From assembly GCF_013170805.1 (NCBI RefSeq), contig NZ_CP051293.1, forward strand, positions 6,268,001 to 6,332,000: a DNA stretch of 64,000 bases. The letters are read 5' to 3'. The translations under genes and the position numbers were made by a program. This document shows, piece after piece, positions 52,485 through 60,958 of the stretch. Position 1 is the first letter of the stretch. Every line of letters begins with the position of its first letter. The notes beneath the pieces were generated by a model, which saw nothing but the letters and a program-made list of their open reading frames with translations, was not told the DNA's origin and did no database searches. Origin of the DNA: Mesorhizobium sp. NZP2077 (lineage in GTDB: Bacteria > Pseudomonadota > Alphaproteobacteria > Rhizobiales > Rhizobiaceae).

Positions 52485-53243
52485 TTATGTCGTGGTGTAG
52501 CGCGCAGCTTGCCCGATCACATCGACCACGACGTCCGGGTAAGTGACGGCGACGGCGTGCGAGGAGTTCACCTCGATGACGGTGGAGTGGGCGCGATCGG
52601 CTTGGAGCTTATATTCTTCCACAGGAAACACCGCATCCTGCAGAGGCCTGATTTGCCAGCTCGGTTTGCTCGTCCATGCCGCAGACGTCAGCCGCTCGGA
52701 GATTGCGGCCAAGTCGATCGGGCGCTGGGTGGCCATCATCAAGGCAAGTTCGCCTTCAGGCACGTCGGCGGCAAGGAGGCCGCGGAACTTGTCGGCTCGG
52801 ACAAGGGAATATGCGCCGCTGGTTCCGTCGGGCAGGGTATATCTGGTGACGTTGACGGATGAGGCGAAGTCGAAGCCGGGAAACCGTTCGAGGCAATCCT
52901 TGAGGCACTCTCCGACCGCAGGCATGGGGGCGGCTGCGTAGACAAGGCCTTTGACGTTTGGGTGGTCCCCAGCTTGGGTAATGACGGCCCCGCCGTAGGC
53001 GTGGGAAACGAGTATCACCGGGCCCTGGATCTCGTCTAGAACGCTGCGCAGGTAAGCGACGTCGATGCCCAGACTGCGTAGCGGATTGGCAAAGGCGACG
53101 ACGGGGTAGCCATCGCGTTGGAGCCGAGGGATCACCAAATGCCAGATTGACGCATCTTCGAGGCCGCCGTGCACGAGCACGACCGTTGGCTTGGATGCTC
53201 CGGACCGCGCAAAATTATCTTCAATTATTCCTTGAGCGCCCAT
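52485..53243 (-). CDS. Alpha/beta hydrolase-fold protein lacking the nucleophile serine
   Basis: 252-aa esterase-like protein (PTVVLVHGGLEDASIWHLVI oxyanion segment; YPVVAFANPLRSLG). The nucleophile elbow, normally GHSYGG, reads S80-H81-A82-Y-G-G (VSHAYGG; codon GCC), so the catalytic serine is Ala. The C-terminal His (H229, NSSHAV) is retained. It resembles the salicylate esterase/hydroxynitrile-lyase-like hydrolases next to TetR genes. As a standard hydrolase it should be inactive; binding or a serine-independent reaction is possible. It stands 48 bases from the SnoaL-like gene, possibly the last in that operon. Confidence 0.8.
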   Translation of the reverse strand: MGAQGIIEDNFARSGASKPTVVLVHGGLEDASIWHLVIPRLQRDGYPVVAFANPLRSLGIDVAYLRSVLDEIQGPVILVSHAYGGAVITQAGDHPNVKGLVYAAAPMPAVGECLKDCLERFPGFDFASSVNVTRYTLPDGTSGAYSLVRADKFRGLLAADVPEGELALMMATQRPIDLAAISERLTSAAWTSKPSWQIRPLQDAVFPVEEYKLQADRAHSTVIEVNSSHAVAVTYPDVVVDVIGQAARYTTT

Positions 53244-53291
53244 GTAGGTTGTCCTTGTCAGATTGATCCGCTGCGGTCGTTCCGCTTTGGT

Positions 53292-53906
53292 TCAGCGTCC
53301 GATCGCCGCGAAAACGCGATAGGCAACGTCATTTCGGTCGCGGCCAGCCGGCGCAACGATCTTCGCAATGCCCGACCCCGGATCGCCATGGGTCACCGGG
53401 CGGAAATGCTTCCATTCGACCGTGGTCTCGCGGTTGGCCAAACCCCAGACGCCGTTCCTCTTGGTGAGCGAATCGACGTAGCGGCCACCGGATATGAATT
53501 CATGACCGTCGTCGATCGTGCCGTCCTTCGCACAACGCTCGGCGTAGGACTTCCCAAAGAACCCGGCGACCTTGTCGATGTCTCCCTCAAGCCGATGATA
53601 GGCGTAGTAGTAGGACTCGGCAGCGGCGGTATCGCCGTTCAAGGCAATAAGCGTGTGGGTCACGTGGTGCATCGTCGATACGAATGTATCGCGGGAAAAG
53701 GCAATCACTTGGTCGGCGAAATCGCGAGCCGTACCTTCGAACCAGGCATGCCCGGTTCGTGCGTCTTCGTGATAAAGCGACTTGAGTAGTTCAAGGTCCA
53801 GCCGGTCAATCGCGCGAGCATAGGAGGTCAACAGATCCTCGATCGCGAACCGATCGTGGATCGAGTTGATCGCGGCACCGTTGTTTTGGACGTTCTCTTG
53901 CGGCAT
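53292..53906 (-). CDS. SnoaL/NTF2-like protein
   Basis: 204-aa protein of the SnoaL_4 type: IHDRFAIEDLLTSYARAIDR, LELLKSLYHEDARTGHAWFE, HHVTHTLIALNGDTAAAESY and GGRYVDSLTKRNGVWGLANR. The cone-shaped fold serves as dehydratase, isomerase or dioxygenase-like small-molecule enzyme or carrier. ATG at 53906 is 4 bases after the upstream HD gene; the longer upstream frame is shadow of that gene. Confidence 0.75.
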   Translation of the reverse strand: MPQENVQNNGAAINSIHDRFAIEDLLTSYARAIDRLDLELLKSLYHEDARTGHAWFEGTARDFADQVIAFSRDTFVSTMHHVTHTLIALNGDTAAAESYYYAYHRLEGDIDKVAGFFGKSYAERCAKDGTIDDGHEFISGGRYVDSLTKRNGVWGLANRETTVEWKHFRPVTHGDPGSGIAKIVAPAGRDRNDVAYRVFAAIGR

Positions 53907-53910
53907 TGAC

Positions 53911-54759
53911 TCAATTACCTTTCCGAAAGGGGCTGGCTGAGCCGATGCCTTGCTCGGTTGCGTTGTTGGCGTCGGCTGATCGCTGGCTCGCAAGTACGCT
54001 CTCGACCGGATGCGTCCCATTGCTCTCGAATGCGCCCATCTGCACGAGGAGCGCTGTTCTGCTGTCATCCAGGTGTGGCTTGGCGAGAAAAGGTCCAAAT
54101 GCCTCAAATAAGCCGGTGCGCGGAGCGCGCTCTACCGTTGCGGCCAGCGTCATAGGCTCGATCCGGCGAACGTAGGCACCGAAGATATCGCAGGTTGCGC
54201 CCACCGCGACAAGCGTGCATTCCGAAGGGTATTGATCCGGGGGCACGACCAGATTCATGTGCGTGGAGATTGCATCACCGGCGCGAACAGACCACTCGCC
54301 GTGCCCCTTGTTGGCAAGTCTCTCGCAGGTTAGGCGGCCGCCACTGTGCGCGAAGCAGCATGCAGCAACAGGCCCTCCGACATCCTCGTTGACGCCGACG
54401 TCGTGGCAGATCGCCGCCGCGTAGAACAACTCGCGATCAAACTTAATGCCGTCGAACGCTGCAACCTGCGCTCCGAAATAGTATGTCCGAAGGCAGTGCG
54501 CCCACAGCACGTCGCTGCAGGCACTACGGGCGAATTCATCGGCGTCGCGCACGAACTGCGTATCGGGCGGAGTCAGGATATCCAACTCAATCTTAGCAGG
54601 ACGAAGGAGCCCAAGCCGGTAACGGGCCTCGTCAAACACGATTTCAGCCCTCAGCGAAGCAAGGTTCCGCGCAAGTGCAATTTTTTCGTCCGCACTCAAC
54701 CGGCCGCCGGTTCTATCAGCCCAGGCCAAGGTCCCCATCCGTGCTGCCGACACTGTCAT
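53911..54759 (-). CDS. HD-domain hydrolase-like protein
   Basis: 282-aa protein related to the cyanamide hydratase/HD family: DILTPPDTQFVRDADEFARS, SDVLWAHCLRTYYFGAQVAA, YAAAICHDVGVNED (HD dyad) and HGEWSVRAGDAISTH. It would bind a metal and hydrate or hydrolyse a small nitrogen compound or nucleotide. Start is chosen at ATG 54759; frames reach 54822 upstream, into the region near the palindrome. It is divergent from the TetR gene at 54854. Confidence 0.75.
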   Translation of the reverse strand: MTVSAARMGTLAWADRTGGRLSADEKIALARNLASLRAEIVFDEARYRLGLLRPAKIELDILTPPDTQFVRDADEFARSACSDVLWAHCLRTYYFGAQVAAFDGIKFDRELFYAAAICHDVGVNEDVGGPVAACCFAHSGGRLTCERLANKGHGEWSVRAGDAISTHMNLVVPPDQYPSECTLVAVGATCDIFGAYVRRIEPMTLAATVERAPRTGLFEAFGPFLAKPHLDDSRTALLVQMGAFESNGTHPVESVLASQRSADANNATEQGIGSASPFRKGN

Positions 54760-54789
54760 TAACCCCGTCTTTAATTGCGAACTTGAGTT

Positions 54790-54807
54790 TCCTGCGATAT
54801 CGCAGGA
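54790..54807. promoter_or_regulatory. Perfect 18-bp palindrome, probable TetR operator
   Basis: TCCTGCGATATCGCAGGA is exactly self-complementary and lies between the HD gene and the divergent TetR gene at 54854. Confidence 0.75.
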
Positions 54808-54853
54808 TAATGCCGAAGTCAATGATTTTCATGCGACGTCGAAGGAAATTAAA

Positions 54854-55465
54854 TTGAGCGCAACCCGTGTCCGCGGCCGACCTCTGAGCTTTGACAGAGG
54901 AGCGGCATTAGACCGTGTGCTTCCGATTTTTTGGCGCAAGGGATTCGCCAGCGCCTCTCTCGATGAGCTTGCGGCTGCGGCGGGCCTCAATCGTCCAAAC
55001 CTCGCTGCGGCGTTTGGCGATAAGCGCGGGCTATACCTGGCCACGCTCGATAGATTTATGAGTAAATTCGTGCACGAAGCTGCTCGAATTTTGGATCAGC
55101 CTGGTACTTTGCGGAACTGCCTCGATCAATTCTTCGACTTCGCAGTGACCGTCTACACCGGTGATGAGCTCGGCTGCTTCGTTTTCGGTACCGCTCCGGC
55201 CGCGAGTGGCGATGACTTAGAGATCCAAATCGCACTGGCGAGCGGATTGGAAACAGCTCGATCCATATTGCAGCGAAAGCTCTCGAATGCCGCCGGGGTC
55301 GATCTGTCTCCCGGAGCGGACGCGGAAGGCTTGGCAATATTATTGACCGGAGTCCTCTTAACGCTCGCGTTGTATTCACGGGCAGGCTTCACCCCCAAAG
55401 ATCTTTTCAAGATGCATCGACGGGCGTGCGATACGATTCTAACACCCACGTCGAATGACCGTTGA
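54854..55465 (+). CDS. TetR-family transcriptional regulator
   Basis: 203-aa repressor. The N-terminal HTH is GRPLSFDRGAALDRVLPIFW then RKGFASASLDELAAAAGLNR and ALFGDKRGLY-type recognition (AAFGDKRGLYLATLDRF). The helical ligand pocket follows. TTG start at 54854 after AAGGAAAT. It faces the HD, SnoaL-like and hydrolase operon across a perfect palindrome, so it most likely represses that operon and itself. Confidence 0.85.
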   Translation: MSATRVRGRPLSFDRGAALDRVLPIFWRKGFASASLDELAAAAGLNRPNLAAAFGDKRGLYLATLDRFMSKFVHEAARILDQPGTLRNCLDQFFDFAVTVYTGDELGCFVFGTAPAASGDDLEIQIALASGLETARSILQRKLSNAAGVDLSPGADAEGLAILLTGVLLTLALYSRAGFTPKDLFKMHRRACDTILTPTSNDR

Positions 55466-55644
55466 AAGCAGTCACACGAGCTTGATAGCTTATACTTATC
55501 TTCGCAACGACGTGGTCGAAACCAACTTCGCGAAGGGGTTTTAACTGTTCTCGCGGCCCGCTGCAGCAAGGTGGTCCGCAAGGGATCAGCGGCCGTGATG
55601 GTGATGCGCTGCTGAGTGGGGGGCGACCTAAGACACGATCGCGA

Positions 55645-56511
55645 CTACTGTTCGTCGGTGTATTTCTTCACCCAACCGGCAAACGTCAGCATCTGCGGAT
55701 ATTCTTGCCGCACCTCGGCAATGTTTGCTTTGAAACCATTTTTGCGGATCCAGGTGAACATATCCAAAAACTCTCTGGGCATCGCTCTCTTGGCCAAAAA
55801 AGCGGGGATTGGCGCTACCCAAGCCTTCTTCCCGGTGACGGTCTTGAAGGTCTTGACTATGTCGTTGATGCTAAGCTGATCACCCGCGAGCGGAATAATG
55901 CGTCCGGCGTATTTCTCTGGCTTTTCGAGCGCGCGCGCAGCAAACCAACCGATGTCGTAGGTGGCGACGAACTGAATGGGGATTGTGGGGCCAAAGTTCG
56001 CTTTGAAAATTCCGAGGAACATTCCGCGCTTGATCGGCGGGACGCCAAACGCATCCATGAAACCGACCGGACGCAGTATGGTCGCCGGGAGCCCTAGATC
56101 ACGGATGTGTTGCTCGATCGCCCATTTGCTCTTGTAGTGGGCAAGGCCGCTGTTCCGCTCGACCCCCTCGGCCGATGAGTAGACGAGATGAGGGCTGCCC
56201 GATGCCTTTACCGCATCGGCAAATCGCTTCCCGTTTAGCTCCTCCGCCGCGGTTCCACCCTTTTCCGTCCACTGCTGCACCGAATACGCAGCGGACACGC
56301 CCGCCAACGCATTCCTAAGCGATGCCACGTCGTCGAAGTCACCCTTGACCAGCTCCACGCCACGCGCGGCCAGGCTCTTGGCCTTCGGTGAGTCCAAATT
56401 CCGCGTCAGGACCCTCACACGGACCTTTTTTGCCGCCAGCAAATGGGTGACGGTCGCGCCGCCTTGACTGCCGGTTCCACCGGTAACAAGCACCACGTTT
56501 TCGTTAGACAT
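55645..56511 (-). CDS. NmrA-like NAD(P)-binding protein
   Basis: 288-aa Rossmann-fold protein of the atypical SDR/NmrA group: VVLVTGGTGSQGGATVTHLL (dinucleotide loop), GDFDDVASLRNALAGVSAAY, LVYSSAEGVERNSGLAHYKS (with the SDR-like Ser-x-x-x Lys pattern altered) and TILRPVGFMDAF. Members are redox sensors or reductases. It follows a gap of 179 bases after the TetR gene and is alone on its strand segment. Confidence 0.8.
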   Translation of the reverse strand: MSNENVVLVTGGTGSQGGATVTHLLAAKKVRVRVLTRNLDSPKAKSLAARGVELVKGDFDDVASLRNALAGVSAAYSVQQWTEKGGTAAEELNGKRFADAVKASGSPHLVYSSAEGVERNSGLAHYKSKWAIEQHIRDLGLPATILRPVGFMDAFGVPPIKRGMFLGIFKANFGPTIPIQFVATYDIGWFAARALEKPEKYAGRIIPLAGDQLSINDIVKTFKTVTGKKAWVAPIPAFLAKRAMPREFLDMFTWIRKNGFKANIAEVRQEYPQMLTFAGWVKKYTDEQ

Positions 56512-56601
56512 AGAATTATACCTTTTGGGTTTTAATGGGGAAAGCGTGTCGCAACACCGCGAAACCTCCGATTGGACTTAAGACGGTGCCCTGCCAGGCG
56601 C

Positions 56602-56910
56602 CTACCGAAACGAATTTCCACTTGTCGCCACGAGCGACATGCCCACCTGGTCTGGCCTTGCGACCGGGTCGCTCGCCAGCAGATCCGATTGGAACTTCTT
56701 GAACGATGGGAGTCCGGTGATGATTTCAGACGGATCGTCCTGGGACGTCACCAGGTGAAGAAAGGTTTGACCGTCCTCCTCAAGGAATATCCGATAGGAA
56801 AGGCCAGGCACCGAAGCTGCCGTGAGCGCTGCGATGAAGTCATCAAGGTTTTGCCTGTTCTGTTCTACGAACTCTTGCTTCACCGTGTATCGATGGCGTG
56901 TGATTTTCAC
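56602..56910 (-). CDS. Small protein with monooxygenase-like fold
   Basis: 102-aa protein, MKITRHRYTVKQEFVEQNRQ, NLDDFIAALTAASVPGLSYR, FLEEDGQTFLHLVTSQDDPS. Resembles antibiotic-biosynthesis-monooxygenase-type small enzymes in size and beta-alpha pattern, but no catalytic residues stand out. It is in the same orientation as the flanking NmrA-like genes. Confidence 0.55.
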   Translation of the reverse strand: MKITRHRYTVKQEFVEQNRQNLDDFIAALTAASVPGLSYRIFLEEDGQTFLHLVTSQDDPSEIITGLPSFKKFQSDLLASDPVARPDQVGMSLVATSGNSFR

Positions 56911-56976
56911 TTGGTCGTCCTTGGGTTTGACTCGGGCGGCATGAGAGGCGCAGACGATCTGCGCCTCTTGGCCTGA

Positions 56977-57855
56977 TCATTTGGACGCCTCACTCCACAG
57001 CTTGGCGCTCTCGAGCACGAAATCATGATACGAGCGCGGTGTGCGGCCCAAGCGCTGAGTCAATCGCTTAAGGCCCGCGGGGGTCGATACTGGGCCGTCT
57101 TCTTGGAAATGCTTCATCATGTATTTGAAGTCATAGGCCATCCAGTTGGGGGCGTAGGCCCGCAAGCTCTGGACCCACTGGTCGATATCGTCGCCGATAT
57201 ATTTGATCTGGCGGCTAAGCGCCTCGCTCCAGAGTTTCGCGCCGCTTTCCCCGGTCAGCACGTCTTCAGCGACGACCTCGTAGATTTCCGGGCCGAGCGG
57301 TTCGTCGGAGGCGAGCCGGCGCTGGATTTCGAGCACCGCGACCTCGGCGATGTCGCGGACGTCGGTGAAAGAGACACCCTTCTGTCCGATCGGGAACGGG
57401 AACATGCCGTGGCCGAGCGCGTCCTTGACGCCCGGGCTCTGCATGTATGCGTTCGGGCGCAAAATGGTCACCGGCATTTTGTGTTTGGCGATCATGCGCT
57501 CAGCGGCAAACTTCGATGCGAAATGAGGGACGTCTTCGGCTTCATCGACCCGAAACACCGACAGGTAAGCGACTGCCCTGATCTTCGCCTCGCGAATAAG
57601 ATTAAGCGCGGAAATCGTGACGTTCAGCTCGTTCGGCACGACCGGACTTAGGAGAAACACCGCTTCGACGCCGTCGATTGCGGCCCGTAGCGCATCCACA
57701 TCGAGCAGTTCACCCTTGAACGGCGTGACACCCGCCGGAAATGTCGCCTTTTCCGGTGAGCGCGTGAAAGCTCGAACGTCAAAGCCTGCCGCAACAAGTT
57801 GATTGACAACAACCGAGCCAACGTTGCCGGTGGCGCCCGTAACTAAAACAGTCAT
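56977..57855 (-). CDS. NAD(P)H-binding NmrA-like reductase
   Basis: 292-aa Rossmann-fold protein: MTVLVTGATGNVGSVVVNQL (loop), GVEAVFLLSPVVPNELNVTI, ISALNLIREAKIRAVAYLSV and VTILRPNAYMQSPGVKD. Similar proteins are NAD(P)H-quinone oxidoreductases or regulators. It is 24 bases downstream of the dehalogenase gene, same strand, so these probably share a transcript. Confidence 0.8.
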   Translation of the reverse strand: MTVLVTGATGNVGSVVVNQLVAAGFDVRAFTRSPEKATFPAGVTPFKGELLDVDALRAAIDGVEAVFLLSPVVPNELNVTISALNLIREAKIRAVAYLSVFRVDEAEDVPHFASKFAAERMIAKHKMPVTILRPNAYMQSPGVKDALGHGMFPFPIGQKGVSFTDVRDIAEVAVLEIQRRLASDEPLGPEIYEVVAEDVLTGESGAKLWSEALSRQIKYIGDDIDQWVQSLRAYAPNWMAYDFKYMMKHFQEDGPVSTPAGLKRLTQRLGRTPRSYHDFVLESAKLWSEASK

Positions 57856-57879
57856 GATTATCTCCGATTTTGTTATGAA

Positions 57880-58770
57880 TTAACCGGCTTGGCCGTGCGC
57901 CGAGCGGCGTGTTTCGATGACGAACTGTCGAAGGGCGGCGCCGATCTCGTCGGGCGAGTCCTCCTGCAGGAAGTGCCGGCCCTTCACGGTGACTTCGCTC
58001 TGGTTCTTCCAGGTTCGGCAGAACCGCTGGTTTGCGCTCCCCTCCGAGATAACCGCTCCGGGGTCGCCGGTTATGAATAGCTTCGGCATCTCACTTTGGC
58101 TGAGCCATTCCGAGTAGGCCCGGACGATCGACGTCACGTCCTCGGGTTGGCCGTCGATGGAGGCCTCTCGCGGCCAGATCAACGTCGGCAGCCGTGCTTC
58201 GCGCTGGGCGTAAGGCGCGCGGTAGACGGCCATCTCCTCCTCGCCGAGGGTTCGGATGATCGCCCCCGGCAGCATTTTTTCCACGAAGAAGTTCTCGTCC
58301 AGGACGAGGTGTTCGCCTTCGCTCGACCGAAGTGCGCGGAACCCGCCGGCTGACGCGCCGAAATCGTCCCAGCTGAACGGTCGGACAACAGCTTCCATGT
58401 AGGCGATCGCCGCGATCTGATCCGGATGGCGGTAGGCGCGGTGAAAGCCGAGCGCGGAGCCCCAGTCATGGATGACCAAGATGGCCTTGCTCAAATTCAT
58501 GGCGTCGAACCAGGCGTCGAGGTAGCGCGCATGATCGACGAATCGGTACGAATAGGTGGGCGACTTGCCCGATTGCCCCATGCCGATCAGGTCTGGGGCA
58601 AGACACCGTCCGATGTCGCTGACGTGCGGAATGATGTTCCGCCAGAGGTACGAGGACGTTGGATTGCCGTGCAGGAAGACGATGGGATCGCCTTCACCCA
58701 CGTCTATATAGCTCATCTCTGTGTCGAGGACGGCGATACGCTTTCTTAGATGTGGACCGGAGGCAGCCAT
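57880..58770 (-). CDS. dhaA: Haloalkane dehalogenase
   Basis: 296-aa alpha/beta hydrolase that releases halide from haloalkanes by a covalent aspartyl ester. Residues visible: halide-binding N36 ([11 protein letters not shown]), nucleophile D102 and halide-binding W103 ([10 protein letters not shown]), acid E126 (YMEAVV) and base H266 (KGRHFLQED), the pattern of the HLD-II (DhaA/LinB) subfamily. Full length for the family. The gene name is by family pattern; DmlA from Mesorhizobium is a known relative. It lies 53 bases downstream of the VOC gene, probably in its transcript. Confidence 0.85.
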   Translation of the reverse strand: MAASGPHLRKRIAVLDTEMSYIDVGEGDPIVFLHGNPTSSYLWRNIIPHVSDIGRCLAPDLIGMGQSGKSPTYSYRFVDHARYLDAWFDAMNLSKAILVIHDWGSALGFHRAYRHPDQIAAIAYMEAVVRPFSWDDFGASAGGFRALRSSEGEHLVLDENFFVEKMLPGAIIRTLGEEEMAVYRAPYAQREARLPTLIWPREASIDGQPEDVTSIVRAYSEWLSQSEMPKLFITGDPGAVISEGSANQRFCRTWKNQSEVTVKGRHFLQEDSPDEIGAALRQFVIETRRSAHGQAG

Positions 58771-58823
58771 GCTTAGACTCCTGTCAAACGGTTTCGGTGA
58801 TTTTCAAAGAAGGGAGGCCGCCG

Positions 58824-59195
58824 TCACGGATGGGCATAAATATTGACGAGGTTTCCGTCAGGATCGCGAAAGACGATAGCGCGGGCGCCCCAAGGCATGA
58901 GCTTCGGCGACATCACCCAATCGCTCACGATGTCCTGCAGCCGTCCATATTCAGCATCGACGTTGTCGACTTCGAAATCGAGGATCACGGAACGATTGGC
59001 CGCCGCTTCGGCGACGCCGTCGCCGTACGTCTGAGTCGTCGCTTGGGCTATTATGGCCAATCCTTTGCAAGGTTCATTTTGGAATTGGGCATAGTCATCG
59101 CTAAGGACCTCTGCCTTCGCTTGGCTGACGCTTTCGTAGAAGCGCGTCAGCTTCGCCACATCGGTTGTAACCAGTCGGGTTTGCTTGAGAGTCAT
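58824..59195 (-). CDS. VOC-superfamily (glyoxalase/dioxygenase) protein
   Basis: 123-aa protein, one VOC module pair: LKQTRLVTTDVAKLTRFYES, ILDFEVDNVDAEYGRLQ and the C-terminal IVFRDPDGNLVNIYAHP. Glyoxalase/bleomycin resistance or extradiol-dioxygenase type fold; the usual N-terminal metal His is Thr/Lys here, so metal binding is uncertain. ATG 59195 follows GGAGAC; the frame upstream is excluded. It is divergent from the TetR gene at 59270. Confidence 0.8.
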   Translation of the reverse strand: MTLKQTRLVTTDVAKLTRFYESVSQAKAEVLSDDYAQFQNEPCKGLAIIAQATTQTYGDGVAEAAANRSVILDFEVDNVDAEYGRLQDIVSDWVMSPKLMPWGARAIVFRDPDGNLVNIYAHP

Positions 59196-59230
59196 GGTAA
59201 CGTCTCCAAAAAAGTCGTACCGCACTTATA

Positions 59231-59248
59231 AGCTACGATATAGTAGCT
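59231..59248. promoter_or_regulatory. Inverted repeat between VOC and TetR genes
   Basis: AGCTACGATATAGTAGCT has 6-base complementary arms (AGCTAC and GTAGCT) around GATATA, in the 74-base divergent gap; likely TetR operator. Confidence 0.6.
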
Positions 59249-59269
59249 ACGGTTAAGGAGTCAATAGAC

Positions 59270-59887
59270 GTGCCCAAAGAGTCTCGCAGCGTCGTGCCGC
59301 CAGCCAAAGGACCGGAGCCGCTACGGCGTTCCAAAGAAGCCGTGAAGGCCGCGAGCTTGTCCGCAGCCTATGAGCTCCTGACAGAGGCTGGCTTCAGCGG
59401 CGTCAGCTTCGACGAAGTGTCGCGCCGATCGGGCGTCGCCAAGACCACGCTCTATCGATATTGGCCGACACGCACAGTCTTGCTGTTTGATGCCGTCATG
59501 CAGTTCGCCCCCCGCCTGGTGACGCCCAATACAGGGAGTCTTCGCGGCGACCTGACCGCATTCACGTTGGGCTTTGCTCAACGCTTGCAGACAGGCCGAT
59601 GGTCGTCCGCGATGCCCTCCATCATCGACGCCGCCGAGCGCGATCGTGAGGTCGCTGAGTTTCAGTCGCGCACTCATGCCGGGATGATGTCGGGGTTCAG
59701 CGAGATTGCGGCGCGGGCGCAAGCGCGCGGTGAACTCGGGCCGGATTTCGATGTATCCGATCTCACGGCGGCGATCGCCGGGCCGCTCTTTTATCGCCGA
59801 TGGTTTTCGCGGCAAGATCTGGATGACGCTTTTGTTCTCGGTGTCGTCGAAAGGGCTTCTGGCTGGGATTCCAGAGGCCATGGATAG
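59270..59887 (+). CDS. TetR-family transcriptional regulator
   Basis: 205-aa regulator with a TetR HTH (AAYELLTEAGFSGVSFDEVS then RRSGVAKTTLYRYWPTRTVL) and a C-terminal TetR_C domain (WSSAMPSIIDAAERDREVAE, FYRRWFSRQDLDDAFV). GTG start at 59270 follows AAGGAG. It is divergent from the VOC, dehalogenase and reductase run, which it probably represses. Confidence 0.85.
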   Translation: MPKESRSVVPPAKGPEPLRRSKEAVKAASLSAAYELLTEAGFSGVSFDEVSRRSGVAKTTLYRYWPTRTVLLFDAVMQFAPRLVTPNTGSLRGDLTAFTLGFAQRLQTGRWSSAMPSIIDAAERDREVAEFQSRTHAGMMSGFSEIAARAQARGELGPDFDVSDLTAAIAGPLFYRRWFSRQDLDDAFVLGVVERASGWDSRGHG

Positions 59888-60316
59888 GTCAAGCTAATTC
59901 CAACGGTGCGAACAATGTCTGGTTTAGAGACAGCGCACAGCTAAGCTCTCGGTCCGAGATGAGGCGCATAGCTGGCGTTCGCGTCGACGTGCGTGGACCG
60001 GCTAGGGCTTGAGAAAACCCGGTCGTGAAATCCACCCTGCCCTACCGTGTGTCTGGCGCCAATCGTCTCTCTCTCGATTCGATCGCCAAGGTTCTCGGCT
60101 GACTTCCATGGGTTGAGGTGCCCATAGGCAGGCTTCAGGCGAATGGTCAGTATCGATAGTTCCGCCTTGCACTTCTGCGGATGTGAATAACGTCGGTGTC
60201 TCTTGGAATCCGTGGGCTGCGATTTCCGGTCTTGTACAACCACTACGCTTTCCTGTAGCGAGTTGCTGACACGGGCGCGGCTACGGACACTTCGAACAAA
60301 CGAGAGGGTTGGCCAA
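59888..60316. other. Gap without a convincing gene
   Basis: Holds no supported frame; the minus-strand frame crossing 59941-60372 is antisense shadow overlapping the regulator start. An in-frame extension of the next gene (from 60203) is not adopted. Confidence 0.4.
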
Positions 60317-60799
60317 ATGCCAGAAGACCCTACGGAGACTGACGCGGATCTGCTGGCGATGACCGCCGACATCGTGTCCGCCTATGTCAGCAACAACCCA
60401 CTTCCGGTGTCCGAACTCGCGCGCGTGATTTCTGATACCTATGCCGCGGTCAGCAAGCTGCAGGCAGTATCTGTACCCCAGCCGGAAGAGAAGTCCGCAC
60501 CAGCTGTCGCGATCAAGAAATCGGTGACGCCGGACTTCATCATCTGCCTTGAAGACGGCAAGAAGTTCAAATCGCTCAAGCGGCACATCGGCACCCACTA
60601 CAATCTGACGCCGGATGCGTACCGGGCAAAATGGAACCTGCCGTCCGATTATCCGATGGTTGCTCCGAACTACGCCGCTGCGAGGTCTCGGCTGGCGAAG
60701 GCGATCGGTTTGGGACGGAAGGCCGCGGCACCTGAACCAGAGGCGCCGCCCGCGCCGGCACCGGCTAAGCGCCGCAAAATCGGCATCAAGACGACCTGA
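60317..60799 (+). CDS. MucR/Ros-family zinc-finger regulator, variant metal site
   Basis: 160-aa regulator: N-terminal acidic MPEDPTETDADLLAMTADIV, then the Ros/MucR core FIICLEDGKKFKSLKRHIGT then HYNLTPDAYRAKWNL. The zinc ligands are C77, D80, H90 and H94: Asp replaces the second Cys of the usual CxxC, a known variation among rhizobial MucR/Ml proteins. The tail is Ala/Pro-rich and basic. ATG 60317 is chosen because it matches the family start; the frame opens earlier. MucR proteins regulate exopolysaccharide, nodulation or virulence genes. Its presence beside trb genes suggests a regulator of the mobile element. Confidence 0.85.
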   Translation: MPEDPTETDADLLAMTADIVSAYVSNNPLPVSELARVISDTYAAVSKLQAVSVPQPEEKSAPAVAIKKSVTPDFIICLEDGKKFKSLKRHIGTHYNLTPDAYRAKWNLPSDYPMVAPNYAAARSRLAKAIGLGRKAAAPEPEAPPAPAPAKRRKIGIKTT

Positions 60800-60958
60800 C
60801 GTCGGGGACTGCCGCCGAAAGCGGATAGTTTGTCTGGGAGGGCAGCTGCGGCCGGCCTCTCCGTGTTCCCCCGTCAGCCTAGGAAGACGCGATTTTCCGA
60901 AATCACATCGCGACTGGGAGACGCTACTGGCCCGGTTCGACTTCAGCCGTCCGGCCTT

